A stretch of DNA of 40,018 nt from T3Sed10-213 sp012519365 (GTDB lineage: Bacteria; Planctomycetota; Phycisphaerae; Sedimentisphaerales; Anaerohalosphaeraceae). Location: contig JAPXLV010000022.1 in the NCBI GenBank assembly GCA_033809355.1, forward strand, positions 1 to 40,018, in the 5' to 3' direction. This document shows positions 33,982 through 40,018 of the stretch, piece after piece. Numbering within the stretch: position 1 is the stretch's first letter; every line of letters starts with the position of its first letter. The notes beneath the pieces were generated by a model. The model was not told the DNA's origin. It did not search any database and worked only from the letters and a program-made list of their open reading frames with translations. The translations under genes and the position numbers were made by a program.

Positions 33982-34851
33982 TTAGTCCAGGCGGATGCCT
34001 CGGCTGTGGAGCCAGGATTTGAGGTCTTCCATTTCGTTTTCAAAGACCTCGTTGTCGTAGTTTTGCTCCAGCTGCTCGACCCGCTGGGCCAATTCCGGCT
34101 GCTGGCTGACCAGTTCGGTCACGCGTTTTTCGTATTCTTCGCCCAGGGCTCGCAAATCCTCGCATGCCAGATGCAGTTCAAGGATGCTGGACACGCAGCG
34201 CACCATGACTTCGATACATTTGGGGTTGTAGCCCTGGAGGTAGGCGGGGATCTCGGCGACCAGGCCGATGACATCAATATGCTGCTCGGCTACTCGAAGC
34301 GACAGATGCGTGACAAAACTGGCGGGGCCTTCGTATTGGCTGAGGTGAAAGCCCATTTTCTCGGCCAGGGCCTCGGATTCCGGCTTGACAAAGGTGCACA
34401 TGATGCGGGGGCCTCGGCTGTGGGGGGTCAGTCCGGCGACACTGCCGACGTAAAGGATCTGCCGGACGCCGAAACGTTTGCAGACTGTGATAATGGCCTG
34501 TGCGAATCGCTCCCAATCGAGGTTGGGTTCTTTGCCGTTGAACAGGATTAAGTTGTAATGGGTCTGGACGAAAAATCGGTTGGCGGGGTAATCGTATTGT
34601 TTTATCAGCCCGTCTTCGAAACGGACATGGGGTCGAAAGAGGGCGGCCATTTCCATCGGGCCGGGGATGTTGAGGATGTAAAAGCCGTCCGGGTCAATGG
34701 AGCCCAAGGGCAGGGCCTCGAGTTTGAGACGCAGATAATCGATGGTGCCGGTCGAGACATTGCCGCCGTCCATCCAGCCGTCAAAGCCGATGACCAGGGA
34801 AGGCTGCTGAAGCTTCGGGTCGTGATAAATGTCCAGTGTTTTGTCGGTCAT
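33982..34851 (-). CDS. PAC2-family protein
   Basis: 289 residues from the ATG at 34851, which has AGGAG 4 bases upstream. A longer open frame exists but has shadow-like composition. PAC2 hallmarks: SLVIGFDGWMDGGNVSTG near the start, LILFNGKEPNLDW, LYVGSVAGLTPHS, and GLVAEIPAYLQGYNPKC. The family shares a fold with proteasome-assembly chaperone 2 and purine nucleoside phosphorylase-like proteins. Its bacterial function is unclear. A coiled-coil-like tail (LAQRVEQLEQNYDNEVFENE) follows. It lies 32 bases downstream of the radical SAM gene, so the two are probably co-transcribed. Confidence 0.87.
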   Translation of the reverse strand: MTDKTLDIYHDPKLQQPSLVIGFDGWMDGGNVSTGTIDYLRLKLEALPLGSIDPDGFYILNIPGPMEMAALFRPHVRFEDGLIKQYDYPANRFFVQTHYNLILFNGKEPNLDWERFAQAIITVCKRFGVRQILYVGSVAGLTPHSRGPRIMCTFVKPESEALAEKMGFHLSQYEGPASFVTHLSLRVAEQHIDVIGLVAEIPAYLQGYNPKCIEVMVRCVSSILELHLACEDLRALGEEYEKRVTELVSQQPELAQRVEQLEQNYDNEVFENEMEDLKSWLHSRGIRLD

Positions 34852-34883
34852 GCTACTCCTGTCTTTGTCTGAAAGCGATCGGG

Positions 34884-35915
34884 TTAACCTAATTGGAAAC
34901 CTGCGATTCTGGTGCCGCATTGCGGACAGCATCCGTTGACGATCCGATTGGAGCGGATATGGTAGCCCAGCCTTTCGATTAGCAGCGCCCCGCAGGAAAA
35001 ACACCAGGTAGATTCGGCGCGGTTGCCCGGCAGATTGCCGATATAGACATACCTCAGGCCGGCGGCTTTGCCGATGTCGTAGGCCTTTTCCAATTCCTTT
35101 TCGAGGGTGGGGGGCAGGTCGGTCATTTGGTATTGGGGGAAAAACCGGCTGATATGCCAGGGGACGTCGGGCGAGAGTTTTTGAGCGATAAACTCGGCAA
35201 TTTGGGTCAATTCCTCGGGGCTGTCGTTTTGCCCCGGGATGATAAGGGTGGTAATTTCCAGCCAGATAGTGGTTTTTTGGGCCAGATATTCGAGTGTTTC
35301 GAGGATGCCGTCCAGATGGGCCTTGCATAAATCACGATAAAACTTCTCGGAAAATGCCTTTAAGTCCACATTGATCCCATCGAGCCATTCGCTGGCAAAG
35401 TCGATGGCCTCGGGGGTCATATAGCCGTTGCTGACAAAGACATTGGCCAGGCCTTTTTGTTTGGCCAGGACGGCGGTTTCGGCGCACAGCTCCATAAATA
35501 CGGTCGGTTCGGTGTAGGTATAGGCGATGTTTTGGCATCCGGTCTGGACGGCGGCATCGACGATTTTTTCGGGGCTATAGGCCGTTCCGTCGATCACATT
35601 GACCAGCGGGGCCTGGCTGATTTGCCAGTTTTGGCAAAAGACGCATCGAAAATTGCAGCCGGCAGCGGCAATCGAAAAACTCTGTGAGCCGGGCTGAAAG
35701 TGAAACAGGGGTTTTTTTTCGATGGGATCGACGTTGGCGGCACAGACCTTATCATAATTGAGCGAGCAGAGGCGGCCGTCGATGTTTTTGCGGACATGAC
35801 AGCGCCCTAAACCGTCCGGGGCAATCGTACACCGCCAGTGGCACAGATTGCAGCGCACCTTTTGTCCCTCCAGCGGTGCCCATAAAACCGCTTCTTTGTA
35901 CAGGTGTTTGGCCAT
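34884..35915 (-). CDS. amrS: AmrS-type radical SAM enzyme (AmmeMemoRadiSam system)
   Basis: 343 residues from the ATG at 35915. The radical SAM cluster motif is CNFRCVFCQNW (Cys87, Cys91, Cys94). It is flanked by an N-terminal CNLCHWRC segment and a C-terminal CFSCG/CCPQCG pair, the arrangement of AmrS proteins. Conserved YTYTEPTVF, NVFVSNGYMTPEA and NVDLKAF follow. In other genomes it works with Memo and AMMECR1-like partners in an undefined modification pathway. Neither partner is in the window. There is no good ribosome site. A TATAAT lies 10 bases upstream, so translation may be leaderless. A second, distant promoter adds a long leader with a terminator-like fold. Confidence 0.88.
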   Translation of the reverse strand: MAKHLYKEAVLWAPLEGQKVRCNLCHWRCTIAPDGLGRCHVRKNIDGRLCSLNYDKVCAANVDPIEKKPLFHFQPGSQSFSIAAAGCNFRCVFCQNWQISQAPLVNVIDGTAYSPEKIVDAAVQTGCQNIAYTYTEPTVFMELCAETAVLAKQKGLANVFVSNGYMTPEAIDFASEWLDGINVDLKAFSEKFYRDLCKAHLDGILETLEYLAQKTTIWLEITTLIIPGQNDSPEELTQIAEFIAQKLSPDVPWHISRFFPQYQMTDLPPTLEKELEKAYDIGKAAGLRYVYIGNLPGNRAESTWCFSCGALLIERLGYHIRSNRIVNGCCPQCGTRIAGFQLG

Positions 35916-35925
35916 ATCGCGCGCT

Positions 35926-35955
35926 ATTATAAAGGGATACAACAGGGTAAAGCAA
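35926..35955 (-). promoter_or_regulatory. Proximal promoter of amrS, possibly giving a leaderless message
   Basis: On the minus strand a weak TTGCTT (35955-35950), an 18-base spacer and a perfect TATAAT (35931-35926), with the ATG only 10 bases after the -10. Confidence 0.5.
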
Positions 35956-36032
35956 GCGGCATTTTCAAAAACAGCCGCTGCAGCCGCTGAGTGGCGCCAA
36001 ACAGACTCTTTAGGGCAAAAATACAGGGAAAG

Positions 36033-36158
36033 AAAAAAGGGAGGCAACGCGCATTTCATTAACCGTTATGTGTCGGTCGTCTCCCTGTTGCTGTCGTGCC
36101 TTGGTGCGTCCTATCGCAAAAGACGCAAGACGTGAAAACGCCAGCTTGCACCAGCAAC
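36033..36158 (-). ncRNA. Attenuator-like leader or small RNA upstream of amrS
   Basis: Begins near the predicted start at 36158. GUUGCUG (36158-36152) pairs with CAGCAAC (36093-36087). Inside are GUGC/GCAC and GCGUC/GACGC helices. A terminator follows: GGGAGACGAC (36085-36076) with GUUGCCUCCC (36048-36039), one mismatch, then six U (36038-36033). GCAAC of the first helix can instead pair with GUUGC of the terminator, so the two folds compete, as in riboswitches. I do not recognise the class. Confidence 0.6.
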
Positions 36159-36164
36159 CTCTAT

Positions 36165-36193
36165 AGTATACCGAAAAAGGCAGGGCATGTCAA
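36165..36193 (-). promoter_or_regulatory. Strong sigma70 promoter of the amrS leader RNA
   Basis: On the minus strand a perfect TTGACA (36193-36188), a 17-base spacer, then TATACT (36170-36165). It is one of the best promoter matches in the window. Confidence 0.82.
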
Positions 36194-36462
36194 GACCTAT
36201 GGGCCTCTGGCGGCGCGCTGCTGCGGCCTTTTGCCTTCGACACCGCTGCGAATCCCTTATTCATCAGGGAAACCGTGCAACCCCTGGCGTTCGCAAGTAT
36301 TTACTTTTCAAGAGTTTACAACAGTCACATTGGGACTGTCGCTCACGGGGCGGTCTGTTTTGCCGTGTTCGTCTATTTGCGTTCTGTAAAAACAAATATA
36401 AGTCTTTTAGTTTGTTAGAGTTACAGATTTTTCATAACCTCCCTGCCGCATCTTTATTCTTT

Positions 36463-36491
36463 ACTATACAGCGTGCTTATCGGTTTGTCAA
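36463..36491 (-). promoter_or_regulatory. Sigma70 promoter next to the tRNA remnant, no gene downstream
   Basis: On the minus strand TTGACA (36491-36486), a 17-base spacer, TATAGT (36468-36463). Downstream, 36194-36460 has only a GGGAGG followed by a four-codon frame and small hairpins such as ACAGTC/GACTGT. I see no gene there. Confidence 0.7.
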
Positions 36492-36496
36492 CGGGG

Positions 36497-36545
36497 CATC
36501 GGATAAAAAAGCCGAAGGTCGCAGGTTCGAGTCCTGCCGGGCGCG
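36497..36545 (+). tRNA. tRNA 3'-half remnant (tRNA-Arg-like), attachment site of the second element
   Basis: An intact T-arm (GCAGG-TTCGAGT-CCTGC, 36521-36537), a 3' acceptor strand CGGGCGC and discriminator G (36545). The anticodon-arm region has lost a normal loop (TAAAAAA), and the 5' acceptor half is not convincing, so this is not a functional tRNA. It points at the integrase at 36843 and is best read as an att-site copy. The Arg identity is a guess from the 3' half. Confidence 0.6.
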
Positions 36546-36706
36546 GTTCTTTTTTTGTGCGTTTTTATGCTAAAAACCTCGTTTTTGGGTTAAAAACGCA
36601 TATATTTCAAAGAATTCCGGATACAGAACAGATTCCTTGTAAGTCCTCTAAATTCCCTATTTTTCCGCATTGCGGGGACAAACAAAGGGACAACAGATTT
36701 TTTCCC

Positions 36707-36736
36707 TTGACGCGAGGCCCACTTTTGTGGTATTGT
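36707..36736 (+). promoter_or_regulatory. Promoter of the second integrase
   Basis: TTGACG (36707-36712), an 18-base spacer, TATTGT (36731-36736). Predicted transcription start near 36743, at the first base of the attenuator's competing arm. Confidence 0.65.
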
Positions 36737-36742
36737 TAAAGC

Positions 36743-36828
36743 GTGCTGAACGTGAAAGACAATCTGACTTATCTTTACCCCGCCGGAGAACGCCCCCCTG
36801 CGTTCAGCACACTCCGGCGGTTTTTTTT
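36743..36828 (+). terminator. Terminator with a competing helix in the integrase leader
   Basis: CCGCCGGAG (36780-36788) pairs perfectly with CTCCGGCGG (36812-36820), followed by eight T: a strong intrinsic terminator placed before the integrase start. GTGCTGAACG (36743-36752) pairs perfectly with CGTTCAGCAC (36801-36810) inside the terminator loop, a crossing and competing fold. An inner GAACGC/GCGTTC hairpin is also possible. Confidence 0.75.
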
Positions 36829-36842
36829 GGAAGTGTTGAAAG

Positions 36843-38168
36843 ATGAGGTTGTACAGACACAATTTCACCAAAGACGGTAAACAGGTCAAATCAGACCGAT
36901 ACTATACGGATGTTCGGATAGAGGGCCGACGGTATCGGCTGGCCTTGTTTCCGAGCAAATCCCTGAGTGAAAAGACCGCCCGACGTGTCGAAACGTTGGT
37001 CGGTCTGAAAATGGCCGGTGAAACCCCCGGCGCGGATATGCAAAAGTGGATTTCGCAGCAGCCGCCGAAATTCATCAAACGGCTGGTCAAACTCGGCCTG
37101 ATTTCCGGTTCACGGCTGGCGGCGGGGACATCGCTGAGTCAGCACATCGAGGCGTTCAAGGCGCATTTACTGGCGTCCGGTGTAACCAAAAAACAGGCCA
37201 ACCAGCAAAGCAGCCGCGCAGCGCGGGTACTGGCCGAGGCCGGATGCCGCACGCTGAAGGACATCAGCCGTGGGAAAGTCCTGCTGGCAATCGACCGACT
37301 GAAAAAACAGGTGTGTCGGAAAAACATCAAAACCGGCAAGGTCGAATCCGTCGAAACCGGCGCTGTTGTATCGCCGATGACAAAACGACAGCACGTCCGA
37401 GCCGTCAAACAGTTTTCAAAATGGCTTGCAGCCGAAGGGGCGATTACCGCTGACCCGCTGACCGGCCTGACGATTAAAAATGTTCAGATTACAAATCAAC
37501 GGCGCGCATTGTCGCAGGACGAAGCGGCCTATCTGATTGAGTGGACATCATCAAAAGGGGGTTATGCCTACACGATGAGCGGGCAGGAACGCGCACTGGT
37601 TTATCGATTGGCACTGGAGACCGGACTTCGGCGAAACGAGATACGCAGTCTAAAACGCACCAGTTTCGATTTTGACGGGCTTACGGTACAGGTGGATAGT
37701 GCTTATACCAAAAATCGCAAGACCGCGACAGTGCCCGTCAAGGCCGCTACAATGACGCTGATTAAGCATCACCTTAAAAGCAAGATGCCGACGGCGCAGG
37801 CGTTCGGGCTGACCGACAATCACACGGCGCGGATGCTGCAGGACGATATGACGGCCGCACGTGAGGACTGGATTCAATCCGTTAGAGATAATCCTTCGGA
37901 ACACCGGCGGCGGGTGGAATCGGATTTCCTGAAGGTGGACACACACGACGGCAAGGTTGATTTCCACTGCCTAAGGCATACTTTTGCAACGTGGCTGGTT
38001 CAGGCCGGCGTGGACATCAAGACCGCACAGACCCTGCTTCGCCATTCAACCCCAGCGATGACGTTGGGGATTTATGCCCACGCGCAAAGCGATAATTTGA
38101 CCGCGGCAATCAATTCGCTGCCGGATTTTGAAACAACCGAAAAAAATGAAACGTCGCAACAAGCATAA
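36843..38168 (+). CDS. Tyrosine recombinase (integrase) of the second element
   Basis: 441 residues, strongly similar to the integrase at 12492 throughout the core-binding and catalytic domains. Catalytic residues: Arg263 (TGLRRNE), a Lys in YTKNRK, His375 and Arg378 (HCLRHT), His401 (RHSTP), Tyr411 (GIYAHA). It lacks the artificial C-terminal extension of its paralogue and ends soon after the catalytic domain (SLPDFETTEKNETSQQA). It lies 300 bases after a tRNA 3'-half, its probable target. Its leader carries a full terminator, so expression is probably attenuated. Confidence 0.92.
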   Translation: MRLYRHNFTKDGKQVKSDRYYTDVRIEGRRYRLALFPSKSLSEKTARRVETLVGLKMAGETPGADMQKWISQQPPKFIKRLVKLGLISGSRLAAGTSLSQHIEAFKAHLLASGVTKKQANQQSSRAARVLAEAGCRTLKDISRGKVLLAIDRLKKQVCRKNIKTGKVESVETGAVVSPMTKRQHVRAVKQFSKWLAAEGAITADPLTGLTIKNVQITNQRRALSQDEAAYLIEWTSSKGGYAYTMSGQERALVYRLALETGLRRNEIRSLKRTSFDFDGLTVQVDSAYTKNRKTATVPVKAATMTLIKHHLKSKMPTAQAFGLTDNHTARMLQDDMTAAREDWIQSVRDNPSEHRRRVESDFLKVDTHDGKVDFHCLRHTFATWLVQAGVDIKTAQTLLRHSTPAMTLGIYAHAQSDNLTAAINSLPDFETTEKNETSQQA

Positions 38169-38258
38169 ATTGAGCGCGGCATAGGGTACGCGACCCGAAC
38201 ACCGGCACGCCACCGGCTTGGCTTGTCAACTTTTGGCGAGATAGTGAGGCGACTATTT

Positions 38259-38852
38259 ATGTTTGACAAAAAGAAATTCAAATCATACATCCCACAACAC
38301 CCGTTCAAGCACGGCAAGCGAGGCAGTTACGACGCTTTCTATATGCAGAAAAGCCTGTCCGGATTGGAGTCTGCCTTGAACGAATACGGCGCAATCCGTG
38401 ACCCGCTGACCGATGCTGAACGGCAGATACTTGTTGAAGCGTTCGGCACGCTTAAGTCGGGCATAATCAGACGACACCTTGCAAACGACTTTACCCCTGC
38501 ACAAATCGAAAATCTTACGTGGGACGATATCGTGTATCACGCGCAGGACAAAATTGACACGACCGATCAGGCCCCGCCAAAGCAGGACATCAACGTGTTA
38601 AACTCGAAAAGTACGCCGGAGGAAATCGCGGCATACCAATTAACTCACATAGGGGGGTACACGCAGCAGAAGGCGGCGGAACTGATGTCGGAAGAAAAAA
38701 AATTCAAACTGAAATACCCGAAGGGCATCAAACAGAGCCAAATTTCAAGATGGGTGAGCCGATACGTTAAACGATTGGAGGCGCACGGTCTGCCGGTCGA
38801 AATCGCAGGCCGATCAGGACGTGTCCACGCCGACATCGATACCTTATTATGA
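38259..38852 (+). CDS. Hypothetical protein with C-terminal HTH-like segment, possibly truncated
   Basis: 197 residues from the ATG at 38259 (GTGAGG upstream; a TTG at 38223 is in frame). The family is unknown. The C-terminal part, GGYTQQKAAELMSEEKKF followed by IKQSQISRWVSRYVKRLE, has the spacing of a helix-turn-helix. The middle contains LTWDDIVYHAQDK. The stop lies six bases before the end of the IS701-like transposase on the opposite strand, so the original 3' end may have been replaced by the insertion. It is the only cargo-like gene after the second integrase. Confidence 0.6.
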   Translation: MFDKKKFKSYIPQHPFKHGKRGSYDAFYMQKSLSGLESALNEYGAIRDPLTDAERQILVEAFGTLKSGIIRRHLANDFTPAQIENLTWDDIVYHAQDKIDTTDQAPPKQDINVLNSKSTPEEIAAYQLTHIGGYTQQKAAELMSEEKKFKLKYPKGIKQSQISRWVSRYVKRLEAHGLPVEIAGRSGRVHADIDTLL

Positions 38853-38857
38853 CAGCG

Positions 38858-40018
38858 CTATAAGAATTCGATATTTTTGGCCTTTGCCATTTTCTTTCGG
38901 CTGGCATAAGAAGCCTCATTACGTTCCTGATAATATTCACACACATACACCTTTTGCTTCCATGAATGAGGATACTTCTGCCATATCTTCCATGCCAGCA
39001 TATTGGCCACATCGGCCACCTGCTCCAAAGTTATCTTCGGATTTTTCCCCCCTGAGCCGAGTCGTCTGATCGGCCAAAAAATACATCGCAAGTCTGGAAG
39101 CGAGCCAGTGTCTTATCAGGCTCGTATAAGTTCGAACCTCAAACGCGCCAAAACCGCATTCCTGCTTGGCCCGCTCAAACCACTTTTCCACATGCCACCG
39201 GCTAAAAGCAATCTCCATCAATGTTTCTAACTTTTCTCTGGCAGGAGCATTACTGACAAAATATTTTATGTCGTCTGTTTGCCTGTTATGCGCAACGATC
39301 AGCCAGTACGTGCGGTCGGTAGGAACCGGACAGTAAGCTTTGCCGTCTTTATGCTCTACCAGATAAACCTGTGCTGCTTTTACATGCCATATGCATTGAC
39401 CCCGTGTTGTGTCCTTGATCCCCATTTTTTGCCAGGGCTGACCATAAAACGCAGGGCTGTGAGAAGCGATTTTGTCAACCCGATGCGAACTGTGTTCGGC
39501 GCGATTGGATTTACAGGCGGGCTTTTTGACCCAGACCCTGAAGTTGGCGGGAACCTCTCCGATAGCCGTTTGACCCAGACGGTCCAGTTCATAGATAAAG
39601 TCAGGTACTTTGCCATATTCTTCATCATAGGTGACGTAATCAAAACGCAATCCTTGAGCCATGCAGCGCTTGATCTGCTCAATACCAATCTTCCAGTTCG
39701 GTCGATAGGTGATTTCATCCGGAATGCCCGCATCGGTGCAGCGGCGGCGGTCTTGATCCCAGCTTTGGGGGAGATACAAATCGCTGGCCACAACGCAACG
39801 GAATGGGTTCGTGGTGTCATTATCGGTGTAAAGCAGGTGCTGGCCAATGACACAATTGTCCTTTTTGCCGGTTTCGCCACACCACTGACGTTGAACACCG
39901 GGGGTATATTTCCCCTGCTTGGCATGGGCAGAGGCGTCAAGAACACCGATGGAGCGTTTGCCGTGCTGACGGTCAATGACCAGGCGAACAAGCATCTTGT
40001 CAACACGCTCATGATCCC
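38858..40018 (-). pseudogene. IS701-like transposase, frameshifted and cut by the window edge
   Basis: A DDE transposase of the IS701 type (DHERVDKMLVRLVIDRQHG, VLDASAHAKQGKYTPGVQRQ, FDYVTYDEEYG, IAFSRWHVEKWFERAKQE). The frame is open to the right edge, so the N-terminus is outside. Near 39047-39052 (six C on the + strand) the frame breaks. The original frame continues with unlike sequence to 38937, whereas the adjacent frame gives a natural C-terminus (GKNPKITLEQVADVANMLAW through NEASYASRKK) ending at 38858. Removing one base of the run restores one protein, so it is a recent frameshift or a sequencing error. Confidence 0.82.

Noticed and set aside
33982..35328. Long version of the PAC2 gene starting at 35328
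   Set aside because: The extra 159 residues are Arg/Pro-rich and are the shadow of the amrS gene. A good AGGAG site marks 34851 as the start.
1..40018. CRISPR array
   Set aside because: The only regular tandem repeats (14379-14533) have near-identical spacers and no adjacent cas genes.

Overview
The window looks like chromosomal DNA of a Planctomycetes bacterium, probably class Phycisphaerae. This is inferred from gene content and style, not from a marker gene. The evidence is clustered Gfo/Idh/MocA oxidoreductases and TIM-barrel sugar isomerases (some with twin-arginine signals), 3-keto-glycoside hydrolase domains (DUF1080) on a HEAT-repeat protein, and very large secreted beta-helix proteins with dockerin-like repeats.

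Layout. (1) 4-1401: a complete IS3-family insertion sequence, followed by about 1.5 kb with no credible gene. (2) About 2.9-14.0 kb, + strand: an integrative element ending in tRNA-Ser(UGA). It holds five small unknown genes separated by similar hairpins, a tandem pair of serine recombinases of which the second has lost catalytic residues, an HTH protein, a single-chain topoisomerase VI-like enzyme (topoisomerase VIII type), several small DNA/RNA-binding proteins, an XRE regulator, and a tyrosine integrase whose frame runs through the tRNA. (3) 14.1-32.4 kb, mostly - strand: a glycan and sugar utilisation locus with two isomerases, a HEAT/DUF1080 protein, two oxidoreductases, an MFS and an SSS transporter, and two large secreted proteins. 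A divergent GntR-LacI type regulator (32691-33842) is the obvious candidate controller. (4) 34-36 kb: an AmrS-type radical SAM gene followed by a PAC2 gene, behind a leader that folds like an attenuator or small RNA. (5) 36.5-40 kb: a second integrated element that starts at a tRNA 3'-half, with an integrase strongly similar to the first, an integrase leader containing a terminator and a competing helix, one small HTH-like gene, and an IS701-like transposase that is frameshifted and runs off the window.

How it works together. In the sugar locus, the secreted beta-helix proteins would bind or cut a polysaccharide. Twin-arginine-exported oxidoreductase and TIM-barrel enzymes plus the two DUF1080 domains would cleave glycosides through 3-keto intermediates outside the cytoplasm. 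MFS/SSS carriers import the products, and cytoplasmic enzymes finish the conversion. The substrate is not determinable from sequence.

The observations most worth a second look are the fused topoisomerase next to the active/inactive recombinase pair, the repeated intergenic hairpin modules, the two attenuator-like leaders (upstream of AmrS and of the second integrase), an unexplained folded RNA candidate at 22504-22683, and a palindromic repeat inserted in frame inside the HEAT gene. No CRISPR array was seen.
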